Below, piece by piece: positions 1 to 7,889 of a stretch of 64,000 bases of DNA. A model generated the notes under the pieces. The model saw only the letters and a program-made list of their open reading frames with translations. It made no database searches and was not told the DNA's origin. The number at the start of each line of letters is the position of its first letter. The stretch's first letter is position 1. Position numbers and translations under genes: made by a program. Location: positions 5,332,001-5,396,000 of the forward strand of contig NZ_CP035758.1 of NCBI RefSeq assembly GCF_004208415.1, in the 5' to 3' direction. This DNA is from Ktedonosporobacter rubrisoli. GTDB taxonomy: Bacteria > Chloroflexota > Ktedonobacteria > Ktedonobacterales > Ktedonobacteraceae.

Positions 1-348
1 CTTAGCGGAAAAATTCTTCTCGGCAAACTGATCAATGGCCTTGATCACATCGCCAAGTTCCTGCCCCGTTGAAGTGAGGCGATACTCAACACGCGGCGGA
101 ATCTCCAGAAACGCCTCGCGCTGCACAAACCCCTTCTCCTCAAGCATCTTGAGCCGCTGAGAGAGCGTCTTTGAGCTAATATGCCCCATAGACTCTCTTA
201 GCGCATTAAAACGCATAGGACCATGCAGAAGATGCATCACAATCAGCAATATCCACATATCGCCAATAAAGCAGATAGCTGATCTCAAGGGAGAGGTCGC
301 ACAGGCCTGAGATATTTCTGCTGGTAACTCCTCATCGAATATTTCCAT
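1..348 (-). CDS. HxlR-family transcriptional regulator (3' end cut by window)
   Basis: The minus-strand frame opens with ATG at 348 and stays open for 116 codons to the window edge, so the C-terminus is missing. The product has the winged-helix pattern of the HxlR family: an N-terminal Cys region (SQACATSPLRSAICFIGDMW), a helix with GPMRFNALRES, the recognition segment SSKTLSQRLKMLEEKG and the wing IPPRVEYRLTSTG. HxlR proteins are dimeric DNA-binding proteins that often sense reactive electrophiles or oxidants through the N-terminal Cys. It is divergent from the doxX-like gene at 518 and shares the 169-bp intergenic region with it, so it probably controls that gene and itself. Family call is firm; ligand and target are inference. 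Confidence 0.88.
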   Translation of the reverse strand, partial: MEIFDEELPAEISQACATSPLRSAICFIGDMWILLIVMHLLHGPMRFNALRESMGHISSKTLSQRLKMLEEKGFVQREAFLEIPPRVEYRLTSTGQELGDVIKAIDQFAEKNFSAK

Positions 349-388
349 ATTCCTAGTATAGCACAATTTTTTTTGAACAACAACTAAC

Positions 389-430
389 TTGACAACATCA
401 GCTTTACATGTTACCTTTAGTTTCTAAAGG
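389..430 (+). promoter_or_regulatory. Candidate doxX promoter with overlapping inverted repeat
   Basis: A TTGACA hexamer lies at 389-394. About 20 bp downstream, where a -10 element would sit, is the perfect inverted repeat CCTTTAG-TTT-CTAAAGG (414-430). No good TATAAT is present, so promoter strength is uncertain. The position between the divergent HxlR gene and the DoxX gene suggests an HxlR operator. Confidence 0.45.
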
Positions 431-517
431 AAAGTAAGAAGAAAAGAGAAACGAAAAAATCTGTAGTCATTCTTTTTCGCGCCATATTTGATATTAGTTT
501 AGAAAGGAACATTATTC

Positions 518-1054
518 ATGACACTTGCACTCAGCTCAGGTCTACTTCTCCTGCGCCTGGTTGCGGGCCTGACGATAGCTGCTCATGGCCTGCAAAAGTT
601 GATTCCCTGGGCGGGCGGCCCTGGTTTTAGCGGCATGAAAGAGGGTCTCCAGAAGCAGGGCTTCAAACCTGCAGCATTGTGGACAGGTCTTGCCGTTGTG
701 GGAGAACTGGGCGGCGGCCTCTCGCTGGCCCTGGGCTTCCTGACGCCTCTAGGAGCGGCGGGTATTATAGGAGCTATGACGATAGCGATTTTCAAGACCC
801 ATTGGAAAGCTGGCTTCTGGAGTCAGAAGCACGGATATGAATATGCTTTGCTGCACCTGGCTGTAGCCCTGGCCTTTGGCATCATGGGACCCGGCAGCTA
901 CTCTCTCGACGCCCTCTTTGGCCTCACGGCGCTCAACACGCTGCCGCTCTTCCTGGTTCTGGCAGCTCTGGCGGTTATCGTTGCTGGTATTGGAGTAATC
1001 AGCAGTCGCCCCGCGCCAGTAAAGGCGACTGAAGCTAGTTCGCACGCTTCCTAG
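518..1054 (+). CDS. DoxX family integral membrane protein
   Basis: A 178-residue hydrophobic protein with about four membrane spans. The N-terminal segment LLLLRLVAGLTIAAHGLQKL followed by GGPGFSGMKEGL is typical of the DoxX/DoxD family, whose members include subunits of thiosulfate:quinone oxidoreductase and quinone-linked redox proteins of oxidative stress defence. An AAAGGA ribosome site lies about 10 bp before the ATG. It is single, divergent from an HxlR regulator, a pairing often seen for DoxX genes and consistent with induction by electrophile or redox stress. The exact redox partner cannot be read from the sequence. Confidence 0.85.
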   Translation: MTLALSSGLLLLRLVAGLTIAAHGLQKLIPWAGGPGFSGMKEGLQKQGFKPAALWTGLAVVGELGGGLSLALGFLTPLGAAGIIGAMTIAIFKTHWKAGFWSQKHGYEYALLHLAVALAFGIMGPGSYSLDALFGLTALNTLPLFLVLAALAVIVAGIGVISSRPAPVKATEASSHAS

Positions 1055-1447
1055 ATTGATTTGCGGCCTTAAAAGAGCCAACGAAAACGATCGAGCTCCA
1101 ATAAATCTCCTGGCGGACAAGCCATCCTTAACGACATGTCCATCAAGAGATTTACTGGATTTTTTATGTTAACTACCTTACCCCACCCCATCTTTTCTCC
1201 ATTATTGCAACTCATTTTTTCAATTTAGCATGCTTCATTACACCCATATCTCCATTTAATGCTTTTTATAAGGTCAATATCAGGCAAGAATTAAGGAATC
1301 GATGAGGATTTGATGAGTAATATGTGTAGCCATGATGTGAATGATCAGGTAGAGTGCAAAATGAATATGGACAAAACTTAAGGCAGAACTGCTTGCAAAG
1401 CCTTAGAAATGGAGATATACAGACATATGAGAAAATTTGAAGCCTTT
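1055..1447. other. Intergenic region with one stem-loop
   Basis: AT-rich spacer between the doxX-like gene and the lipoprotein gene. The only structure I see is the nested stem-loop at 1102-1165; the rest shows no convincing open frame or promoter pair. Confidence 0.5.
1102..1165 (+). terminator. Possible terminator of the doxX-like gene
   Basis: TAAATCTC (1102-1109) pairs with GAGATTTA (1147-1154), and inside it GGACA (1115-1119) pairs with TGTCC (1137-1141). A T6 run follows at about 1160-1165. The large inner loop makes this a weak intrinsic terminator. Confidence 0.35.
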
Positions 1448-2827
1448 ATGACTTGCAGAAAGATATCCAACATCTTTTTGCTGTTCACCTATGCTTGTTT
1501 TGCCCTGCTGAGCAGCTGCTCCAGCCCGCAATCTGCTCCTTCAGCCCCGCAAAGCGGACAAACATCCCTTGTTACCAGCCCGGCTTCTCCCAGGACAAAC
1601 CCCACAACAGTTCCTACTTCCTCATCAGCAAGCGCCTTTCCCGCCGATTGTCCGCCGGCTGGCACCACTCGCACCGTAAATCTACCCACTGACACAGGCC
1701 CGGCGCAGCCGGCCGTCTTTTACCTTACCGAATGGGGAGGTGTGCAATCAGGATTTCATCTAACGGGCCTGATGCGTTATGATCTGACAACGCACAAAAC
1801 CACTACCCTCCTCTCCTTTCCCGGCATCACCCTTGGCACCTGGCCTCAGTTCGAGCTCTCGCCAGATAAGCATTGGCTCCTCTTCGCGTACAGCAATGCG
1901 GATAGGCATGACATCACCCGCTTGCAACTGCTTCGCACGGATGGAACGCAGGTGCAGACTCTGGCTTGCTTTTCAGAAACGAGTGCCATAACGTCTGTCC
2001 ATTGGCTATCAGCTGGCGAGCGAATAGTTCTGACGAAAGAGCAGTACGATCAGCAGCAGCCAGCCACGATTTCTACCCTTGAAGAACTGAACCTGACGAG
2101 CGGAAAAGCGCAAACGCTTCTCTCAGGTCAGTATTTTCCTTACCTCTGGTTGGACGATCATCGCCTCATTGTTGAGCAAACAACCAGTAAAGACCGCGCT
2201 AACTTCTTTCTCCTGGATACCAACAAAGGGAGCCAGCAGAAGCTTGCCGGTCTCACTCCCATTGCCTCTTTTCCTACCTGGGGCAATTTTGTCTACGGCG
2301 CAATCGCCACGAGCCCTGATGGCTCGCAACTATTCACCAGCTCATTCGCCCAGGTAGGAACTAACCCTCTGGTCTGCCGAGGACCAGCGGTGCAAGGTCC
2401 AGAGACCCTCACGGCCACGGGGAGCGCTGGCGGCTCTACGCATGTCATCTATTCCAGCCAGAGTCTTGCCATCCTGGCTCTGCATCCAGCCAGCGCCCAT
2501 ATATTGCTTTTGTATGTTGAGAACAATACCGGTGATCTGAGCCAGAACGGCTTATGGAAAATCAATACCGATGGCAGTGGTCTCATGCGCCTCACGAGTG
2601 CAAAAGACGAGAAATGCCGGGATCTCGATTACAGGGAATTGTCACCGCAAATCGCCAGCAACTATCTATCCTACGCCGTGCTACAAACGGATTCGGCTAA
2701 AGGCGAACAGCAGGCCATCATAGTTGGTAGCCTTTCCGGTGGCCCTGCTATCCCCATCGCGAGCAGCACGAATATTCGGGTCAAAGCTAATTTTAACGGC
2801 TTTCTGCAATTGGTAGGAATGGCATAG
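1448..2827 (+). CDS. Secreted lipoprotein with beta-propeller-like (TolB/WD40-type) repeats
   Basis: The product begins MTCRKISNIFLLFTYACFALLSSC, a short type II signal peptide with lipobox LSSC (Cys24), so it should be anchored outside the membrane. A Ser/Thr/Pro-rich linker follows, then about 400 residues with repeated patterns such as LRYDLTTHKTT, FELSPDKHWLLFAYS, LLRTDGTQVQTL and ATSPDGSQLFTSSF, which are typical of TolB/WD40-like propeller blades. In-frame ATGs at 1409 and 1427 would add 13 or 7 residues; I prefer 1448 because it gives a normal signal peptide, but no strong ribosome site decides. No enzymatic motif is visible. Probably a surface binding or scaffold protein; function unknown. 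Confidence 0.75.
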   Translation: MTCRKISNIFLLFTYACFALLSSCSSPQSAPSAPQSGQTSLVTSPASPRTNPTTVPTSSSASAFPADCPPAGTTRTVNLPTDTGPAQPAVFYLTEWGGVQSGFHLTGLMRYDLTTHKTTTLLSFPGITLGTWPQFELSPDKHWLLFAYSNADRHDITRLQLLRTDGTQVQTLACFSETSAITSVHWLSAGERIVLTKEQYDQQQPATISTLEELNLTSGKAQTLLSGQYFPYLWLDDHRLIVEQTTSKDRANFFLLDTNKGSQQKLAGLTPIASFPTWGNFVYGAIATSPDGSQLFTSSFAQVGTNPLVCRGPAVQGPETLTATGSAGGSTHVIYSSQSLAILALHPASAHILLLYVENNTGDLSQNGLWKINTDGSGLMRLTSAKDEKCRDLDYRELSPQIASNYLSYAVLQTDSAKGEQQAIIVGSLSGGPAIPIASSTNIRVKANFNGFLQLVGMA

Positions 2828-2926
2828 TCCCTGCACCTTTTCAGAATAATTTGGCTGAAGGTTTGGGCAAAAATAAGTGTGGATAATACGTCCCAAACTT
2901 TCAGCTCTTTGCTTAAAAGCAAGGCC

Positions 2927-2979
2927 TTGCATTCAATCTGTCCATAGGATATACTAGTAACCACTATAGTGGTTACTAG
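2927..2979 (+). promoter_or_regulatory. Promoter and 26-bp perfect palindromic operator of the trmB-like gene
   Basis: TTGCAT (2927-2932), a 17-bp spacer and TATACT (2950-2955) form a good sigma-70-type promoter. The perfect 26-bp palindrome at 2954-2979 has half-site CTAGTAACCACTA; it overlaps the -10 element and the predicted transcription start. A repressor bound here would block polymerase. The adjacent TrmB regulator at 2991 is the obvious candidate, giving autoregulation of the regulator-ahcY-epimerase unit. Confidence 0.7.
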
Positions 2980-2990
2980 GGAGGAAGCCT

Positions 2991-3737
2991 ATGATGAGTA
3001 CAGTTGAATTGCTCCAACAAACCGGACTGAATAAATACGAGGCCGAGGCCTACTATACCTTGCTTATGCACGGCGCGCTCACCGGCTATGAGGTAGGCAA
3101 ATTATCGCAAGTCCCACTTTCGCGCAGCTATGAAATCCTCGAACGCCTGGTAGAGAAGGGCCTGGCACTTCTCCAGCCCGGGGAGCCTCCGCGCTACAGC
3201 GCTCAGGACCCTCAACAATTCCTGGCCAAAGTGCGTGGCGAGATTGAAGCTACCCTCAATGCCCTCACAATCTCACTGGCAGCGCTTCCTCGTCCAAACA
3301 CTATGAACGAGTTCTGGGTCATCCGTGGCGAGCAGAACATTCTTAGTCGCCTCCAGGCAATGATCAAAGCGGCCCAATCCACCCTTCTCCTCACGCTGCC
3401 AGCCAGCGTCTCAACAGAGCTGGCCGAGCTGCTCAGGGAGGCCGACAGCCGCAGATGTCTTATCCGCCAATTCTCAAGCGCCGATCAGCGCTTTCTCAAA
3501 GCTGAAGGCATACTTCTCTTACGCGACAATCATGAGGCCTTGCTTGGAAGCATCGGCCCCGAAGAGCCAGTTCAGGCCATTGTTAGCACCAACACGGCTC
3601 TTGTTGCGGCCCTCAACGAGTATGGTCAGCGCGCGCTTCGCCAGAACAACCAGGCAGCTGATAGCGATTGGGTCGCCTGGGAAACGCGCAAGCAGCGTCA
3701 CCTCTGGGATATAAGCAAAGCTGATCGCGTCGCCTGA
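2991..3737 (+). CDS. TrmB-family transcriptional regulator
   Basis: The 248-residue product starts with a winged-helix domain (about residues 5-75: LLQQTGLNKYEAEAYYTLLM, then GYEVGKLSQVPLSRSYEILE and LVEKGLALLQPGEPPRYSA), the signature of TrmB-like regulators. The rest (about 105-225) resembles the TrmB C-terminal effector region, which in sugar-responsive members binds ligand. A strong GGGAGGAAG ribosome site lies just upstream; ATG at 2994 has better spacing than ATG at 2991, so the true start may be one codon later. It is 46 bp before the S-adenosylhomocysteinase gene in the same direction, so the two are probably co-transcribed. Ligand unknown; the neighbour suggests a link to methyl-cycle metabolites. 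Confidence 0.85.
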   Translation: MMSTVELLQQTGLNKYEAEAYYTLLMHGALTGYEVGKLSQVPLSRSYEILERLVEKGLALLQPGEPPRYSAQDPQQFLAKVRGEIEATLNALTISLAALPRPNTMNEFWVIRGEQNILSRLQAMIKAAQSTLLLTLPASVSTELAELLREADSRRCLIRQFSSADQRFLKAEGILLLRDNHEALLGSIGPEEPVQAIVSTNTALVAALNEYGQRALRQNNQAADSDWVAWETRKQRHLWDISKADRVA

Positions 3738-3783
3738 GCCTTGCGCGAGACGCATCAGTTCAATGAAAGGACAATGTTTAAGC

Positions 3784-5043
3784 ATGTCATACGATATTCG
3801 CGATATCACACTTGCCGAGCGCGGGCGCCAGCGTATTGCCTGGGCCGCGCGCCACATGCCAGTCTTGAATCAAATTAAGGACGAATTTGCGCGCGAGCAG
3901 CCATTTCAAGGGCGACGCATCGCCGCTTCCCTACACATCACCACGGAGACAGCCGCGCTTCTTTCAGCCCTACATGCCGGCGGAGCCGAGGTCGCCCTCT
4001 GCGCCTCTAATCCGCTTTCCACGCAGGACGACGTATGTGCGGCCCTTGCCGAAAGCGGCATCGCAGTCTATGCCTGTTATAGTGAGGACCTGACTACCTA
4101 TCAACAGCATATTGAGCAGACGCTCGCGCTTGACCCTCATCTCGTCATGGATGACGGGGCAGACCTGATCGTCGAAGTCCATAATCGCTCACAGGGAAGC
4201 AGTGTAGTTGCTGGCATCGAAGAAACTACCTCGGGCGTCACACGTGCCAGAGCCCTGGCCGAGCAGAAACTGCTCAGATTTCCGGTTATCGCCGTCAACG
4301 ACACACCCACCAAGCGCTTCTTTGACAATCGTTATGGAACCGGCCAGAACACCATTGACGGTATTCTAAGAGCCACTAACATATTTCTTGCCGGAGCCAC
4401 CTTTGTGGTCGCAGGCTACGGCTGGTGCGGCCGAGGTATCGCCCTGCGCGCTCGCGGTATGGGAGCACGCGTTATCGTGTGCGAGATTAACGCCACCAGA
4501 GCTTTAGAAGCAGTTATGGAAGGCTTCCAGGTCTTGTCCATGACCGAGGCCGCGCCGCTGGGTGACATCTTTATTACGGCCACAGGGATGTCAGGAGTGA
4601 TCAGCGAGCAACACTTGCGCCAGATGAAGGATGGAGCCATTCTTGGCAATTCAGGCCATTTCGATATCGAGGTCGATGTGGCAGCACTGCGCAAGCTTGC
4701 TACCAGCACTACAGAGATTCGCGACCATCTCAGCGAGTTTCGTCTGTCTAATGGTCGTACGCTCTACCTGCTGGCCGAAGGTAGGCTTGTGGGCCAGGTC
4801 GCCGCTGAAGCCAGCCCGGCCGCAGTCATGGATCTGAGCTTTGCCGATCAGGCCCTCAGTACACGCTATCTGCTCCAGCCTGATCTACAGCTACCACCCG
4901 CCGTCTATGATGTTCCACCGGATATCGATGAGCGCGTAGCTCAGCTCAAACTACAAGCCCTGGGCATCAAGCTCGATACCTTAAATGAGAGCCAGCTTGC
5001 CTATCAGCACGCCTGGCAATTAGGTACCGTCGCTGCCAGTTAG
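3784..5043 (+). CDS. ahcY: S-adenosyl-L-homocysteine hydrolase
   Basis: This cytosolic NAD-dependent enzyme reversibly splits S-adenosylhomocysteine into adenosine and homocysteine, removing the product inhibitor of methyltransferases. The 419-residue product shows the family's blocks: the N-terminal DITLAERGRQRIAWAARHMPVL, CASNPLSTQDDVCAAL, the substrate-site region VNDTPTKRFFDNRYGTGQN and the NAD-binding GYGWCGRGIALRARGMGARV. Its length fits the short bacterial/archaeal form without the extra insert. An in-frame ATG at 3763 exists, but AAAGGA at 3767-3772 fits the start at 3784. It follows the TrmB regulator and is 10 bp from the next gene, implying one transcript. A homocysteine methyltransferase is encoded at 40394. 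Confidence 0.95.
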   Translation: MSYDIRDITLAERGRQRIAWAARHMPVLNQIKDEFAREQPFQGRRIAASLHITTETAALLSALHAGGAEVALCASNPLSTQDDVCAALAESGIAVYACYSEDLTTYQQHIEQTLALDPHLVMDDGADLIVEVHNRSQGSSVVAGIEETTSGVTRARALAEQKLLRFPVIAVNDTPTKRFFDNRYGTGQNTIDGILRATNIFLAGATFVVAGYGWCGRGIALRARGMGARVIVCEINATRALEAVMEGFQVLSMTEAAPLGDIFITATGMSGVISEQHLRQMKDGAILGNSGHFDIEVDVAALRKLATSTTEIRDHLSEFRLSNGRTLYLLAEGRLVGQVAAEASPAAVMDLSFADQALSTRYLLQPDLQLPPAVYDVPPDIDERVAQLKLQALGIKLDTLNESQLAYQHAWQLGTVAAS

Positions 5044-5053
5044 GGAAAAACTT

Positions 5054-5902
5054 ATGCGCGTACTTATTACAGGTAGCTCAGGTCGCCTGGGAGCCGCAAT
5101 TGCGGCTCGCCTGGCCGGCCAGCATGAGCCGATTGGACTCGATCTCGTAGCAGGCCCATGGACCCACTATGTCCGCAGCGTGCAAGACAAGCGGGCCATC
5201 GCTCAGATTGTGAAGCAGGTCGATGCGATTATCCATACAGCCTCGCTACATCAGCCCCAGCTGGCCACGCATTCGCCAGCAGAGTTTATAGCTATCAATG
5301 TAACGGGAACCCACAACCTGATAGAGGCTGCGGCGGCCTCCGGGATACAGCGCTTCATCTATACAAGTACTACCTCACTCTATGGGCATGCCCTGGCTCA
5401 TCCTAATGAGGCAGTCTGGGTTACTGAGAAGCTTCAGCTCAGGCCGCGCGATATCTACGATTCTACAAAAATCACTGCGGAAAAGCTCTGTTTGCAGTTG
5501 GCCGCGCGCCTGCATATACCTGTGACCTGCTTGCGCATCTCGCGCTTCTTTCCCGAAGAGCCACGTACCCAGGCCATTCATCGCCTCTACCGTGGCGTGG
5601 ATCTTCACGATGCAGCCACAGCCCATGTACTGGCCCTGACAAAACCAGACCTTAGCAGCGATATCTTCAATATCGCCGCGCGCTCACCCTTCCAGAAAAG
5701 CGATACGCCATTGCTTTTGCGGAATGCACCTGAAGTTCTCCGCCATAGAGTACCCGATATAGAAGCCACCTTTGCCCGGCTGGACTGGTCCCTTCCCCAG
5801 AGCATTGATCGGGTCTATGTGATAGAGAAGGCCGAGCGCCTCTTAGGCTACCAGCCACGCTATAACTTTCACGAGCATTTACAGCAGCAAGGCTATCTCT
5901 AG
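5054..5902 (+). CDS. NAD-dependent epimerase/dehydratase (extended SDR)
   Basis: A 282-residue extended short-chain dehydrogenase. The N-terminus MRVLITGSSGRLGAAIAARL is the Rossmann motif (GxxGxxG); the catalytic Tyr and Lys are in YDSTKITAEKL, and TSTTSLYG supplies the active-site Ser/Thr. Members act on nucleotide sugars, usually epimerising C4 or dehydrating. It starts 10 bp after the ahcY stop with a GGGAAA ribosome site, so it belongs to the regulator-ahcY transcript. The product is somewhat short, which is common for uncharacterised members. The substrate cannot be read from the sequence. Confidence 0.85.
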   Translation: MRVLITGSSGRLGAAIAARLAGQHEPIGLDLVAGPWTHYVRSVQDKRAIAQIVKQVDAIIHTASLHQPQLATHSPAEFIAINVTGTHNLIEAAAASGIQRFIYTSTTSLYGHALAHPNEAVWVTEKLQLRPRDIYDSTKITAEKLCLQLAARLHIPVTCLRISRFFPEEPRTQAIHRLYRGVDLHDAATAHVLALTKPDLSSDIFNIAARSPFQKSDTPLLLRNAPEVLRHRVPDIEATFARLDWSLPQSIDRVYVIEKAERLLGYQPRYNFHEHLQQQGYL

Positions 5903-5928
5903 CCTTCCATTCCCTAATAAACTGAGGA

Positions 5929-5971
5929 CGGCAAGAAGGCAGGCTTAATAGCGCGGCCTACCATCTTGCCG
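5929..5971. terminator. Bidirectional terminator-like hairpin between convergent genes
   Basis: CGGCAAGA (5929-5936) pairs with TCTTGCCG (5964-5971), between the end of the epimerase gene and the end of the convergent SnoaL-like gene. The loop is long and the T-run poor, so this is tentative. Confidence 0.4.
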
Positions 5972-6009
5972 CTTCCATTTCGTCCCACCTTCCCTCATCC
6001 ACGAGCCAG

Positions 6010-6405
6010 TCATTCTGTAGCCTTACCGGTCGCTTGGCGGCGCAGAACAACATAGGAATCCTTTGTGAGAATAAGATCATTATGGATGGTCAACAGGTCG
6101 ATCGCCTCAAAGGAGACAAACGAGCCGGCAACGGTAGTTCCCGTAATCAGCGATTCGAAGACAGCATGAGCCTCGCCACAATGCAGGCTGCGAATCTCAA
6201 AAGTCAGCGCCTGATAGGAAGCCAGTTGTTCGGCAAAGCTATCGCGCACGGCCTGCCAGCCTCGGTACGGCTCGCCAAACCCGTGCAAATGATATGTAGT
6301 GTTCTCAGCATGCATGCTCATAATCGCGGCAAGATCATGGTTATTCCAGGCCTCACCATAACGCATGGCTAACCGCTGCAAGCGTGAACTATTCTCGCTA
6401 TTCAT
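6010..6405 (-). CDS. SnoaL-like / nuclear transport factor 2-fold protein
   Basis: A 131-residue protein of the NTF2-like cone fold: an N-terminal helix with YGEAWNNHDLAAIMSMHAENTTYHLHG, then the conserved YRGWQAVRDSFAEQLASYQALTFEI and a beta-rich C-terminus. Such proteins include polyketide cyclases, steroid isomerases and many uncharacterised small-molecule enzymes; no catalytic residues allow a closer call. Its ATG overlaps the stop of the upstream gene as ATGA, so the two are translationally coupled. It probably works on the same unknown substrate as its partner. Confidence 0.78.
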   Translation of the reverse strand: MNSENSSRLQRLAMRYGEAWNNHDLAAIMSMHAENTTYHLHGFGEPYRGWQAVRDSFAEQLASYQALTFEIRSLHCGEAHAVFESLITGTTVAGSFVSFEAIDLLTIHNDLILTKDSYVVLRRQATGKATE

Positions 6406-7469
6406 AATCTACCTTCACTTTCAACAGGGGCCGTGTCCTGACAAGGGGAAATGTTGTAAGAGAAGTCCCAGGGCTGTAGCGTATCGAGAAATAAGGCTGA
6501 CTCAAATGCTTCGCTTGGAGCGAGAGCGCCCACGCGTCCAGCCCCTGGCGCAAGCAGGCGCTGTACCGCCTCAACGATAATCGGAGCAGTGATACCATAG
6601 ATATCTACGCCGCGCGCAACGCCGAAGCATTCCTGGCTCCCGGCGGCTGCCTGGACAGCAATAGTAAAGCTGGAGCGAGAGCGAAGATCTGCGGCCACGG
6701 CCTCTGACTGAGGCAATTCAGGCTTGTTAATTTCCTGAAGCGTCGCAACTGCCATCAAGGCTTCAATTTGTTGGGTCTGCAGATGCCTTGGAATCGTCAG
6801 GATCTCGCCCAATGGATAACCTTCCATGACTTTGAGCGGGCCGATAGGGGCCGGAAAGGAAAATGTAGAGAAGCTCCTCTCTCCGCTACCCTGCACAACG
6901 CGGCCATGCTTGTAGACAAAATGTTCTCCCTGCAGGCGCTGCTGGGTCTGCCGCGAGCCAGCAGTAAATACCCAACCCTCAATAGCATAGGCAACTGTAA
7001 GCTTATCGAGGGGAGCAAGCGCCGTGCCCACAAGATGAGCAAGCATATCTCCAAGGGTCCCAAAAAAACCCATGGCCGGCACAACCGCTACGCCGGCACT
7101 GCGCGCTGGCGCATCGAAGCCTTCGAGTAACGTCTGGATCGTTCGCTGCTCAGTTGCCGCGATATCGAGATAATGAACGCCAGCCTTAATGGCTGCCGCC
7201 GCAAGGGGCTCGGCCGTAACCCCAAATGGTCCGGCACAATTAATAAGCACCTGGCATCCCACCAGAAGTTTGCCCAGCGCTTGCGGCTGATCGATCTGTA
7301 CCTCACATACCTCAATCTCTCCACCGAGCGCATGAGCTACCGCCCGCAGAGCCCGTTCATTGCGCCCGGCCAGAACAGGAGTATAGCCGCGGCGCAAGAG
7401 TTCCTCGGCCACTTGTCGACCGGTATAGCCTGCCGCTCCATATACCGCGATCCTCGCCAAAGATTTCAT
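6402..7469 (-). CDS. Saccharopine dehydrogenase-like NAD(P)-binding protein
   Basis: A 355-residue protein beginning with a Rossmann motif (IAVYGAAGYTGRQVAEELLRR) followed by the core typical of the saccharopine dehydrogenase / trans-acting enoyl reductase family (VLINCAGPFG, GVHYLDIAATEQ, GFFGTLGDMLAHL). Family members range from lysine-pathway enzymes to enoyl reductases acting on lipid or polyketide chains; this one looks like the second type but the evidence is family-level only. It is the first gene of a two-gene operon with the SnoaL-like protein and lies behind a strong promoter with a TetR-type operator. Confidence 0.8.
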   Translation of the reverse strand: MKSLARIAVYGAAGYTGRQVAEELLRRGYTPVLAGRNERALRAVAHALGGEIEVCEVQIDQPQALGKLLVGCQVLINCAGPFGVTAEPLAAAAIKAGVHYLDIAATEQRTIQTLLEGFDAPARSAGVAVVPAMGFFGTLGDMLAHLVGTALAPLDKLTVAYAIEGWVFTAGSRQTQQRLQGEHFVYKHGRVVQGSGERSFSTFSFPAPIGPLKVMEGYPLGEILTIPRHLQTQQIEALMAVATLQEINKPELPQSEAVAADLRSRSSFTIAVQAAAGSQECFGVARGVDIYGITAPIIVEAVQRLLAPGAGRVGALAPSEAFESALFLDTLQPWDFSYNISPCQDTAPVESEGRL

Positions 7470-7889
7470 GTAGTTCTCTCTTTCAAATCATAAAGTTCAT
7501 CGACTATCCAAAGCGCATCTCGGCTCTTTTGATGAGCGTCATCAAGCGTTCAGAAACTTTTCTTGTTCTTACAGGACAGCTCTCGGCCGAAAGTCCGGAC
7601 CGAAAACCTTAGCCACATGGCTATCCATCCTCCACCCAAATAATACCAACTGGTCGGTTTTATTATAGAGTACAAAAAGGCAACTCGTCAAGATGAGGGA
7701 AATTATCAAGTGGTGAGAGGAGATAGTGGATAATCTGGCTCATAGCTACAACCGCGACTTATGATCAAGCATAGAGCGCCAGCAAATCTCTTGTAGCCCT
7801 TGTCAAAGTCGTATGGCTATAATAATCTTACAGCAACCTGCGCGTATTTTTGCAGCTCTTGCTAATCCAACATGAAGGGAACCAATTAA
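7470..7889. other. Divergent intergenic region
   Basis: This 420-bp region separates the minus-strand saccharopine-dehydrogenase-like operon from the plus-strand aldose epimerase. It holds the promoter/operator at 7645-7691; I see no gene in the rest. Confidence 0.6.
7645..7691 (-). promoter_or_regulatory. Strong promoter with TetR-type operator
   Basis: On the minus strand TTGACG (7691-7686), an 18-bp spacer and TATAAT (7667-7662) form a near-consensus promoter. Directly downstream, around the predicted start of transcription, lies ACCGACCAGTTGGT (7658-7645 on the minus strand), an imperfect palindrome (10 of 14 positions symmetric) like those bound by TetR-family repressors. The TetR gene itself is not next to it. 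Confidence 0.6.
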
